This document shows, in pieces, positions 14,803 to 21,447 of a DNA stretch of 21,787 nt. The translations under genes and the position numbers were made by a program. Location of the stretch: positions 1 to 21,787 of the forward strand of contig JAJDTN010000386.1 in assembly GCA_022827165.1 (NCBI GenBank), written 5' to 3'. A model generated the notes under the pieces. It made no database searches, was not told the origin of the DNA, and saw only the letters and a list, made by a program, of their open reading frames with translations. Each line of letters opens with the position of its first letter. Position 1 is the first letter of the stretch. The DNA is from Candidatus Latescibacterota bacterium. Lineage in GTDB: Bacteria > Latescibacterota > UBA2968 > UBA8231.

Positions 14803-15567
14803 ATGAAGGATGTCTTTCTCGACGCCAGCGGGCAGCCGCGGAGGGTGCGCGGCGTCACCGTGAACAGCGGCTCGCCGGTGCTCGTGCGCCTGGCGGCGCA
14901 GATCGGCTGGGAGGCGGTCTGGATCGAGATGGAGCACGGCCCCTCGGGGTTCGAGCGGGTCGAGGCCTTGTGCACCGCCGCCGAGGCCGGGGGCGCCCTG
15001 CCCCTGGTTCGCCTGCCCGACGGCGAGCGCCACCACGTGCTCCGCGCCCTCGAATCGGGAGCGCGCATCGTGGTGGTACCCATGGTCGACGACGCCGAGC
15101 ACGCCCGCCGGGTCGTGGAGTACGGCATGTACGCCCCCGTAGGGGCCCGCGGCTTCAACACGCGCACCCCGGGCATGGGATTCGGCCTCGCCGACCCGCT
15201 GGAGGCGATGGCGCGGGCCAACGCGGGCACCCACCTCTTCACCCAGGTGGAGACGGTCCGGGCGGTGGAGAACGTGGACGAGATCCTTCAGGTGGAGGGC
15301 CTCTCCGGGATCTTCCTCGGCCCCGGAGACCTGTCCGTGAACCTCGGCGTCACCGGACAGATGACCGATCCCCGCCTGCAGGGGATGGTGCTGTCCTGCA
15401 TCGAGAAGGCGAAGGCCGCGGGGCGGCACTGCGGCATCTTCACCCTGCCGGGGCCCCTGCTCGATGCGGCGATGGAGGCCGGCTGTGACCTGGTGGTCTG
15501 CGGCGGCGACGTGATGGACCTGGCCCGGGCCTGGACCCGGCTGCTGGAGGAGATCCCCGGGAGCTAG
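14803..15567 (+). CDS. HpcH/HpaI-family class II aldolase (2-keto-3-deoxy sugar-acid aldolase-like)
   Basis: 254 residues, the normal family length. The catalytic base H45 lies in IEMEHGPSG, the substrate carboxylate Arg R70 in PLVRLPD, and the metal ligands E150 (TQVETVRAVEN) and D176 (FLGPGDLSVNLG) are all present. The family cleaves 2-keto-3-deoxy acids to pyruvate (or a related oxoacid) and an aldehyde with a divalent metal; members act on 2-keto-3-deoxy-rhamnonate, 4-hydroxy-2-oxoheptanedioate and similar acids. It would accept the product of an aldonate dehydratase such as the one at 8627-9727. The gene is divergent from the amidohydrolase operon and ends 1 base from the convergent transaldolase-like gene. 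Confidence 0.88.
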   Translation: MKDVFLDASGQPRRVRGVTVNSGSPVLVRLAAQIGWEAVWIEMEHGPSGFERVEALCTAAEAGGALPLVRLPDGERHHVLRALESGARIVVVPMVDDAEHARRVVEYGMYAPVGARGFNTRTPGMGFGLADPLEAMARANAGTHLFTQVETVRAVENVDEILQVEGLSGIFLGPGDLSVNLGVTGQMTDPRLQGMVLSCIEKAKAAGRHCGIFTLPGPLLDAAMEAGCDLVVCGGDVMDLARAWTRLLEEIPGS

Positions 15568-15568
15568 G

Positions 15569-16309
15569 TCAGTCGAGCCGCACCGGCAGGCCCTCCAGCA
15601 TGCCGCTGCGGTGCATGTCGACCCACTCGTCCATGAAGGTCTGGTTCCACTGGTCGGTGAGGGGGTGCTCCATCATGTCGCGGTAGACCGTCCACATGGT
15701 GACCAGCTCGTCGCAGCCGTCGCGGAAGGCGGCGTACGCGGTGTCGACGGAGCGGATGAGCGCCGCCTGGATGAAGGGGCGCTGCTCCCAGCCGCTGAAC
15801 ATCTGCACGCACTCGCGGATCAGCTTCGTGGGATCGCCGCCCACGGCCTTCACGGGATCGCAGAACGGCAGGATGTGATCGACCCCCGCCGCCGCCACCG
15901 CCGCGGCCTGGGTCAGGGAGAAGCAGGTCGTGCAGTAGGTCTCCACCCCTTCGTCGCGGAAGGCGGCGAAGGCTTTGAGGCCGTTCACGGTGCACGGGAT
16001 CTTGAGGATCACCTGGTCCGACATCTCCGTGAAGACCCGGCCCACGTCGAGCAGCTCCTCGAAGCTGTGGCCGTCGATCTCGACGACCACCGGCTTGTCG
16101 GTGATGTCGAGGTAGGCGCGGATGACGCTGGTCACGGGGCCGTAGATCTTCACCATCTGGTTGAGCACGACCGTGTTGGTGACGATGCCGGCGATGCCGA
16201 GGGGCATCCACTCGGCCAGGTCCTTCGGGTCGCCGGCCAGCCAGATCAGCGGACCGCGACCGCCGCGGCGGGCGCGGGTGACCGGTCCGTCGCCATCGAG
16301 GGCATTCAT
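15569..16309 (-). CDS. Transaldolase / fructose-6-phosphate aldolase-like protein
   Basis: 246 residues from ATG 16309. IVTNTVVLNQM (42-52) stands where small transaldolases have the TTNPSLL block, the Schiff-base Lys is K103 in ILKIPCT, and the C-terminal HPLTDQWNQTFMDEW is typical of TalC/FSA-type proteins. It would form or cleave a C-C bond in a sugar through a Lys imine. Two ATGs are in frame: 16321 and 16309. The second has GGAG 6 bases upstream and overlaps the stop of the upstream repeat-protein gene as ATGA, so it is chosen. The N-terminal 20 residues are basic and longer than usual. Substrate unknown; the link to the sugar-acid genes is by position. Confidence 0.85.
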   Translation of the reverse strand: MNALDGDGPVTRARRGGRGPLIWLAGDPKDLAEWMPLGIAGIVTNTVVLNQMVKIYGPVTSVIRAYLDITDKPVVVEIDGHSFEELLDVGRVFTEMSDQVILKIPCTVNGLKAFAAFRDEGVETYCTTCFSLTQAAAVAAAGVDHILPFCDPVKAVGGDPTKLIRECVQMFSGWEQRPFIQAALIRSVDTAYAAFRDGCDELVTMWTVYRDMMEHPLTDQWNQTFMDEWVDMHRSGMLEGLPVRLD

Positions 16310-16611
16310 CTCTCTCTCCATTGTCGGGATCGGGTTTCTCCTGCCCGCAACGCAGGATGTTGCTTCTTCTGGTTCGGCCGCTGGGTCAGTGCGGAGCCCG
16401 AAGAGGTCTTTGCGGTCTTGCTCGAGCCCCTGTTCCGAAGGGTCCTGGAGGCTGCCGATGCAGCCCGGCTCGAGGTGACCTTCGTTGTCCTCCGCTGTGA
16501 CAGGGCCAGGCCAGCCGCGGACTTCGCCGACTTGCTGGACTTGCTGTCTCTCAGGACCCGGGAAGCTGCAGACGCCGCGCGCCTGCTCGTCTTGTCAGCG
16601 CTGCTGGCCAC
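16306..16611 (-). CDS. Small basic Lys/Ala/Ser-rich two-repeat protein, unknown function
   Basis: 101 residues from GTG 16611, with GAGG 6 bases upstream. The sequence is two copies of a motif of about 33 residues at 8-40 and 46-78 (pattern TS-x-RAASAASR-x-LR, then SSK-x-AK, then SGSAL-x-QR). From memory, single copies of this AASxAS...SKxxKSxAGSALSQ motif occur in many small, widespread bacterial hypothetical proteins; I know of no assigned function. The net charge is strongly positive, so nucleic-acid binding is possible. No signal peptide or membrane segment. Its TGA overlaps the transaldolase-like ATG (ATGA), and its start lies inside the end of the 41-residue reading frame, so it sits in the beta-CASP operon. 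Confidence 0.65.
   Translation of the reverse strand: MASSADKTSRRAASAASRVLRDSKSSKSAKSAAGLALSQRRTTKVTSSRAASAASRTLRNRGSSKTAKTSSGSALTQRPNQKKQHPALRAGETRSRQWRER
16378..16590 (-). repeat. Two-copy internal repeat of the basic protein (38-residue period)
   Basis: Copy 1 covers 16590-16492 and copy 2 16476-16378 on the minus strand, offset by 114 bases (38 codons). Protein identity between copies is clear (RAASAASR-x-LR, SSK-x-AK, G-x-AL-x-QR) while third codon positions have drifted, which means the repeat is old and kept by protein-level selection. This pattern is the main evidence that this frame, not the overlapping ones, is coding. Confidence 0.65.
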
Positions 16612-16720
16612 TCTCTACCTCGACAAACGTAAACAGCCCCAGAAGAGTGGCAAAGAGCATCCCCCGACGAAGCGCGCGCTTCTCCCTTGGCGCGGAGCAG
16701 GACGGTCGGGGGCTGCTCAT
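16595..16720 (-). CDS. Possible 41-residue single-span membrane peptide
   Basis: ATG 16720 overlaps the TGA of the beta-CASP gene (ATGA) and has GGAGGTGGC directly before it, so translation could be coupled. The peptide has a basic N-terminus (EKRALRRG, about 13-20) followed by one hydrophobic stretch, MLFATLLGLFTFVEV (21-35), and a short polar tail, the layout of a small inner-membrane protein with the N-terminus inside. Its end overlaps the start of the basic repeat protein by 17 bases. I do not recognise it; a chance frame is the alternative, since only the coupling and composition support it. Confidence 0.4.
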   Translation of the reverse strand: MSSPRPSCSAPREKRALRRGMLFATLLGLFTFVEVESGQQR

Positions 16721-19263
16721 GCCACCTCCAGCTCGTCGGGGCCGCCGACGATCTCCGCCCCCGGATGCCGCTCGGCGAGGCGGGCCCCGAGCTCCTCCTG
16801 GGCGGCGGGCTCCCCGTGGACGAGGGCGATGTGCCGCGGCCGCAGGCGCCCGGCGTAGCTCACAAGTCCGGGCTGATCCGCGTGCCCGGAGAGGCTCGCC
16901 TCCTTCGCCGGCAGGGCCGCCCGGATCTCGAAGCTCTCCCCGGCGCCGTTGGAGAGCCGCACCCGGCGGGCGAGCCCGGGGGAGGCCAGCTCGCGCAGGG
17001 CCCGGCTCGGGGCGCCCTCGTCCTGGTAGCCCGTCAGGACGATGCGGTGCCGTGGCTCGGGGAGCAGCCGCCGGGCGTACTCGACGACCGGCCCGCCGGT
17101 GAGCATGCCGGAGGTGGTGACGATGACGGAGGGGACGGTCCGCGCACCCTCGGCGGCCTCCTGCCGGCCATGGGGCCCGGAGACCTCGTGGAAGCTCTCG
17201 GGGAGGCGGAGGTCGGCGTGGTCGACATAGATCGGGTTGATCTCGCGGATCATGCCGTCGAAGTGGACGGGCAGCGAAGGGGAGAGGTCGCCCTGGACCT
17301 GGGCGGCGGCGACGAGCTGGAGCAGTTCCTGGGCGCGGCCGAGGGCGAAGGAGGCCAGGATCACCGAGCCCTCCCGCGTCTGGGTCGTCTCGCGGATGAA
17401 GGCCACGAGGTCTGCGCGCACCCGGTCCATGGGCTGGTGCCGCCGGTTGCCGTAGGTGGACTCGAGGACGAGCAGGTCGACCTCGCCGAGGTCCTCGGGC
17501 CAGGAGGCGGCGGGCGTGGTGAGCTGGGGGAAGGAGGAGAAGTCGCCGGAGAAGAACACCCGGCGGCCGCGCCCGTCCTCGACGAGGATGCTCGCGGCGC
17601 CGAGGATGTGGCCCGCGGCGAAGAAGCGGACCGAGATGTCGTCGAAGGGCAGACGCACCTCCTCCTCGAACCCGCAGGCGTGCACCTGGAAGGGGATTCG
17701 GTCCACCTCTTCCTGGCCGTAGGCGTCCCGGGGCCCTTCCTCGTCGGAGCCGTACTGCGCGTTGTCCCGCTGCAGGCGCATCTTGTGGAGGTAGTGCTGC
17801 CGGCAGTCCTGCAGCTGCACCGGAAGGAGCGCCGCGGTGGCGCTCGAGCAGTAGATGTCGAGGTCGTCGCCGAACCTGCGCACCAGGGCCGGGACCCAGC
17901 CGATGTGGTCGGTGTGCGCGTGGGTGAGCAGAAGGGCGTCGATGCGGTCGAGACCGCCGAAGCCGGGGTGCAGGTCCCGGGCGGCGCCCGGCTTGATCCC
18001 GCAGTCGACCAGGATTCGGCGGCCACCAAGCTCGAGAAGGTAGCAGCTGCGGCCGATCTCCGAGGAGCCCCCGAGGGCGTCGAGCCGCAGGGGCGGCTTC
18101 GGCCGCCGCACGGAGACCGCGCGCACCGGCCGGTAGCGGGGATGAGCGGCGAGGAAAGCCTCCTCCAGGCGGAGGTGGGCGGTCCACTCCTCATCCGCGC
18201 GCGCCCCTCCGGCGCCGGCCCCGCCGAGATCCGTCTGGATGCGCTCCTTCTCCCGGCGCAGGAACCTCCACACCGCATCGGCCCCCCTCGGACGGCTGGC
18301 GGCCTGCTGCTCCAGGCGCTGCAGGCGCGTGTTCTCGTTGGCCAGCCGGGAGGCGAGCCGGCTGCGCTCCTGCTCCTTGCGGCGGATCTCCTTCTGCAGG
18401 CGCCGCCGGTCGCGGCGCAGGTCGGTGTTCACCCGCTCGGCCTGGGCCGCCTTGAGCTGGTTGTCCTCGATGGCGGAATGGTCGCGGCGCAGGCGGTCCT
18501 CCAGGCGCCCGACCTCCGCCGCCGCGGCCTCCGCCCGCTCGCGGGTCTCTCCGTGATCGCGCCGGACCTTCTCGAGGGCCAGCTCGCTGCGCCGCAAGGC
18601 CGCCTGGAGCCTCCCGGCCTCGTCGGCGGATCCCTTCAGCTCTCTGCGCAGCTTGCGGCGCTCGGCCTTCAGTTCCTTCATCGACTCCCGGTCCGCACCG
18701 GGACCCCGGGGGGCGCCGGTGCCGGAGGCGGAGGCGCCCACGGCGACAGGCACGAGGCAGCGGAACAGCTCCTCGGCCTGGGGGGGCTGGAATCGCGATG
18801 CCCAGAGGACGGCGGTCAGATTGAAGACGCCTTCAGGCTCCTCCAGGAGCTCCCCGAGCCGGCCGCCCTGAAGCAGATCGCCCTTGGAGACCAGGCTGGC
18901 CAGCTCGTCGTACTCGTCGAGGATCGCCGCGCGGACGGTGACCACCAGATCGTGGTCGGGCCACTCCCAGAGGACCTCGTGCACCAGGCCGGCGGCGCCC
19001 CGGATCGCCTGCCGGCGCATGTGCCGGTAGGGCCGCAGGGGCGGCGGCAGGTGGTGACAGTGGAGGTTGGTGCAGACCTTGCCGTGGTACTCGAAGAGCT
19101 CCATCGCCGCCTTGACGGGCAGGGCGAGGACGCTCTCGGGGACCGTCGCCGGACCGAGGGGGCCGTCCGGCACGTCCTCTCCGTGGAGGGCCCGCAGGAG
19201 GGCGAGGGCGGCGGTCAGGTCCGCCGCCGGGGGGGGTTGCGGGTTCTCGGAGTTGTCGGACAT
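16717..19263 (-). CDS. Coiled-coil protein fused to a beta-CASP metallo-beta-lactamase ribonuclease (CPSF73-like)
   Basis: 848 residues. Residues 1-170 form an unrecognised domain with a Cys/His cluster CTNLHCHH (64-71). Residues about 190-345 are a highly charged coiled coil. From about 395 a complete metallo-beta-lactamase/beta-CASP nuclease follows: LGGSSEIG (397-404), HAHTDH (448-453), GHILGA (551-556), SGDF (572-575), motif A ESTYG (E601), FALGRAQE (639-646), TSGML (717-721), motif B SGHADQ (H794) and motif C LVHGE (H816). All zinc ligands are kept, so it should cleave RNA endo- or exonucleolytically, as archaeal/bacterial CPSF-like enzymes do. Cytoplasmic. Typical stand-alone enzymes have about 450 residues; the N-terminal half is the unusual part and may drive dimerisation or binding to RNA or a partner. 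No strong Shine-Dalgarno precedes ATG 19263. Confidence 0.88.
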   Translation of the reverse strand: MSDNSENPQPPPAADLTAALALLRALHGEDVPDGPLGPATVPESVLALPVKAAMELFEYHGKVCTNLHCHHLPPPLRPYRHMRRQAIRGAAGLVHEVLWEWPDHDLVVTVRAAILDEYDELASLVSKGDLLQGGRLGELLEEPEGVFNLTAVLWASRFQPPQAEELFRCLVPVAVGASASGTGAPRGPGADRESMKELKAERRKLRRELKGSADEAGRLQAALRRSELALEKVRRDHGETRERAEAAAAEVGRLEDRLRRDHSAIEDNQLKAAQAERVNTDLRRDRRRLQKEIRRKEQERSRLASRLANENTRLQRLEQQAASRPRGADAVWRFLRREKERIQTDLGGAGAGGARADEEWTAHLRLEEAFLAAHPRYRPVRAVSVRRPKPPLRLDALGGSSEIGRSCYLLELGGRRILVDCGIKPGAARDLHPGFGGLDRIDALLLTHAHTDHIGWVPALVRRFGDDLDIYCSSATAALLPVQLQDCRQHYLHKMRLQRDNAQYGSDEEGPRDAYGQEEVDRIPFQVHACGFEEEVRLPFDDISVRFFAAGHILGAASILVEDGRGRRVFFSGDFSSFPQLTTPAASWPEDLGEVDLLVLESTYGNRRHQPMDRVRADLVAFIRETTQTREGSVILASFALGRAQELLQLVAAAQVQGDLSPSLPVHFDGMIREINPIYVDHADLRLPESFHEVSGPHGRQEAAEGARTVPSVIVTTSGMLTGGPVVEYARRLLPEPRHRIVLTGYQDEGAPSRALRELASPGLARRVRLSNGAGESFEIRAALPAKEASLSGHADQPGLVSYAGRLRPRHIALVHGEPAAQEELGARLAERHPGAEIVGGPDELEVA

Positions 19264-19308
19264 CGAAGCTCGGCCGGTGCCCGCGCCCGGCGCCGCCGGA
19301 GGGCTGAG

Positions 19309-19353
19309 AGGTTGACGTAACCTGTTGAGAAACAGTATCTTAGTATATACGAT
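19309..19353. promoter_or_regulatory. AT-rich divergent promoter/operator between beta-CASP and aminotransferase genes
   Basis: This is the only clearly AT-rich spot in the 140-base divergent gap (19264-19403). Plus-strand candidates: TTGAGA (19325-19330), 17 bases, TACGAT (19348-19353); or TTGACG (19312-19317), 18 bases, TATCTT (19336-19341). On the minus strand TATACT (19347-19342) could serve the beta-CASP gene, leader about 70 bases. Two overlapping palindromes cover the plus promoters: AGGTT-GACGT-AACCT (19309-19323) and CTGTT-GAGA-AACAG (19322-19335), plausible repressor sites controlling both directions. Confidence 0.5.
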
Positions 19354-19403
19354 CCGCCTTGCCTGAAGAAAGCCCGAAAGAGGATGGAGCGCAAGCTCTC
19401 CAC

Positions 19404-20540
19404 ATGGCCGGGACCATTCCGAGGGCGCCCTCGGTGAGCGGTCTGCCGCTGACCCGGGTGGTCCGCGCCCTGCCGCCGCTGGTTCCCTTCGTCGGCCCCG
19501 AGGCCCTTGAGCGGCGCCACGGCCGCCCGCTCCGGGTGCGGGTCGGGGCCAACGAGAGCCCCTTCGGGGTATCCCCCGCCGCGCGCGAGGCGATGCGGCA
19601 GGCCGTCGACGAGGTCTGGATGTACAACGACCCGGAGATCCACGACCTCATCGAGGCCCTCGCCGCCCATCACCGCGTGCCGCCGGCGCGGGTCCACGTG
19701 GGCGCCGGGATCGACGAGATCCTCGGCCTGCTGGTGCGCCTCTTCGCCGAGGCGGGGGATCCGGTGGTCACCTCCCTCGGCTCGTACCCTACCTTCAACT
19801 ACCACGTCCACGGGTACGGCGCCCGCCTCGTGGAGGTGCCGTACGTGGACGACCGGGTCGACTTCGCGGGCCTCGGCGACGCCGCCCGGAAGTCGGGCGC
19901 GCACCTGGTGTACGCCGCCAATCCGGACAACCCCATGGGCACCTGGGGGACGGCGGAGGCGGCCCTGGAGCTGCTGGCGTCGCTGCCGGCGGAGGCCATG
20001 CTCATCCTCGACGAGGCGTACAGCGAGTTCGCGCCGCCGGCGGCCGTGCCGGCCATGGACGTCTCCGACCGGCGCCTGGTGCGCACCCGCACCTTCTCCA
20101 AGGCCCACGGCATGGCGGGCGCCCGCATCGGCTACGCCATCGCCCACGAAGCGGTGGTGGCCGTCCTCGACCGCGTGCGCAACCAGTTCGGAGTGAACCG
20201 CGTCGCCCAGGCGGGCGCCCTGGCGTCTCTCGGCGAGCCCCAACACGTGAGGGGCGTGGTGCGGAAGGTGCGGCAAGGTCGCGGGGAACTCGCCGCGCTG
20301 GCGGAGGAACTGGGGCTGGGCCACGTGGAGTCGGCGACGAACTTCGTCAACCTCGATCTCGGCTGCGGTGAGCGCGCCCGGGCCGTTCAGGCGGCGCTCC
20401 TCGCGCGAGGCGTCTTCGTGCGCATGCCCTACAAGCCGCCCGGCGACCGCTGCGTGCGCGTCACCGTGGGCACGCTCGAGCAGCGCTCGGCCTTCGCCCT
20501 CGAGTTCCGGGCGGCCTTGTCGGAGGTCGACGGCCGATGA
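19404..20540 (+). CDS. HisC-like class I/II PLP aminotransferase (histidinol-phosphate aminotransferase family)
   Basis: 378 residues from ATG 19404. Family blocks with key residues: GANESPFG (N-terminal), NPDNPMG (N176), ILDEAYSEF (D203, Y206), and TFSKAHGMAGARIGY with the PLP Lys K233 and R241. It transfers an amino group between an amino acid and a keto acid; HisC relatives act on histidinol phosphate, aromatic amino acids or other side chains. No other his genes are nearby, so a role in histidine synthesis is not supported by context. The frame also opens at TTG 19359, but that lies at the predicted transcription start, so ATG 19404 is chosen. Its TGA overlaps the next gene's ATG. Confidence 0.88.
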   Translation: MAGTIPRAPSVSGLPLTRVVRALPPLVPFVGPEALERRHGRPLRVRVGANESPFGVSPAAREAMRQAVDEVWMYNDPEIHDLIEALAAHHRVPPARVHVGAGIDEILGLLVRLFAEAGDPVVTSLGSYPTFNYHVHGYGARLVEVPYVDDRVDFAGLGDAARKSGAHLVYAANPDNPMGTWGTAEAALELLASLPAEAMLILDEAYSEFAPPAAVPAMDVSDRRLVRTRTFSKAHGMAGARIGYAIAHEAVVAVLDRVRNQFGVNRVAQAGALASLGEPQHVRGVVRKVRQGRGELAALAEELGLGHVESATNFVNLDLGCGERARAVQAALLARGVFVRMPYKPPGDRCVRVTVGTLEQRSAFALEFRAALSEVDGR

Positions 20541-21439
20541 GGGTCCTGGTCTCCGGGCCCGGCGGCCTGGTCGGCTCGGCGCTGGTCGAGTCCCTGACCG
20601 GCGCGGGGGACGAGGTCCTCGGGCTGAGCCGCTCGGCGCCGGCGCCGGGAACGGCGGCCGTGCGCTGGGACCCCGCCGCCGGGGCGCTCGACGCCTCCGG
20701 GCTGGAGGGCCTCGACGCAGTCGTGCACCTGGCGGGTGAGAACGTCAGCCACGGACGCTGGACGGCGGCGCGCAAGGAGCGCATCCGGGTCAGCCGCGTG
20801 GAGGGCACGCGCCTGCTGAGCGAGGCTTTCGCCGCCTGCGAGCGCAAGCCTTCCACCCTCGTGTGCGCCTCGGCCATCGGCTACTACGGCGACCGCGGCG
20901 ACGAGATCTGCGTCGAGGACAGCGCCCCCGCCGACGACTTCCTCGCCCGCGTCGCGGTGGACTGGGAGCGGGCCACGGCGGCGGCGGCGGCGGCGGGGAT
21001 CCGCGTCGTCAACCTGCGCATCGGCGTGGTCCTGAGCCCCCGGGGCGGCATGCTGGCGAGGGTGGCGCCCCTCTTCCGGCTGGGCCTGGGAGGCCGGGTG
21101 GGGAGCGGCCGGCAGTACCTCAGCTGGATCACGCTGGAGGATCTGGTGGGCGTCATCGAGGAGACCCTGAAGAGCCCGCATCTCGCGGGGCCGGTGAATG
21201 CCGTGGCCCCGGGGCCGGTGACCAATCTGGAGTTCACCCGGACCCTGGGACGCCTGCTGCGGCGCCCGGCGCGGCTGCCCCTGCCGGCGCCGGTGGTGAA
21301 GCTGGTCTGGGCGGAGATGGGAGAGACCCTGCTGCTGGCCAGCACCCGCGTCGAGCCGGCGAGGCTGACGGCGGCCGGGTACGCCTTCCGCCATCCCGAC
21401 ATCGACACCGCCCTGCGGGATCTGCTGGGGAAGGCCTGA
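20537..21439 (+). CDS. TIGR01777-type NAD(P)-dependent epimerase/SDR protein (SDR39U1-like)
   Basis: 300 residues. The extended SDR Rossmann start is VSGPGGLVGSAL (G7, G10, G13), HLAGENV (64-70) follows, and the family hallmark ASAIGYYGDRG (111-121) contains the YYG active-site region. The C-terminal part (about 250-297, ending RVEPARLTAAGYAFRHPDI) is the DUF1731-like tail specific to this family. The family is widespread but its reaction is not established; nucleotide-sugar or cell-division links are proposed for relatives. The ATG overlaps the TGA of the aminotransferase gene (ATGA), so the two are translationally coupled; the histone-deacetylase-like gene follows after 8 bases. Confidence 0.9.
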   Translation: MRVLVSGPGGLVGSALVESLTGAGDEVLGLSRSAPAPGTAAVRWDPAAGALDASGLEGLDAVVHLAGENVSHGRWTAARKERIRVSRVEGTRLLSEAFAACERKPSTLVCASAIGYYGDRGDEICVEDSAPADDFLARVAVDWERATAAAAAAGIRVVNLRIGVVLSPRGGMLARVAPLFRLGLGGRVGSGRQYLSWITLEDLVGVIEETLKSPHLAGPVNAVAPGPVTNLEFTRTLGRLLRRPARLPLPAPVVKLVWAEMGETLLLASTRVEPARLTAAGYAFRHPDIDTALRDLLGKA

Positions 21440-21447
21440 GCGGACCG

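Noticed and set aside
15611..16858. Plus-strand frame with repeated hydrophobic EAADAARL-type segments opposite the basic repeat protein
   Set aside because: The internal repeat is explained by the minus-strand two-copy motif, which has a ribosome site and an ATGA overlap with the next gene; the plus frame also runs antisense through the transaldolase-like gene.
16687..19320. An 877-residue open frame on the plus strand opposite the beta-CASP gene
   Set aside because: It mirrors the codon structure of the minus-strand gene in GC-rich DNA, is low-complexity (Gly, Gln, Glu, Ala, Val) and has no domain; the minus frame carries every nuclease motif.
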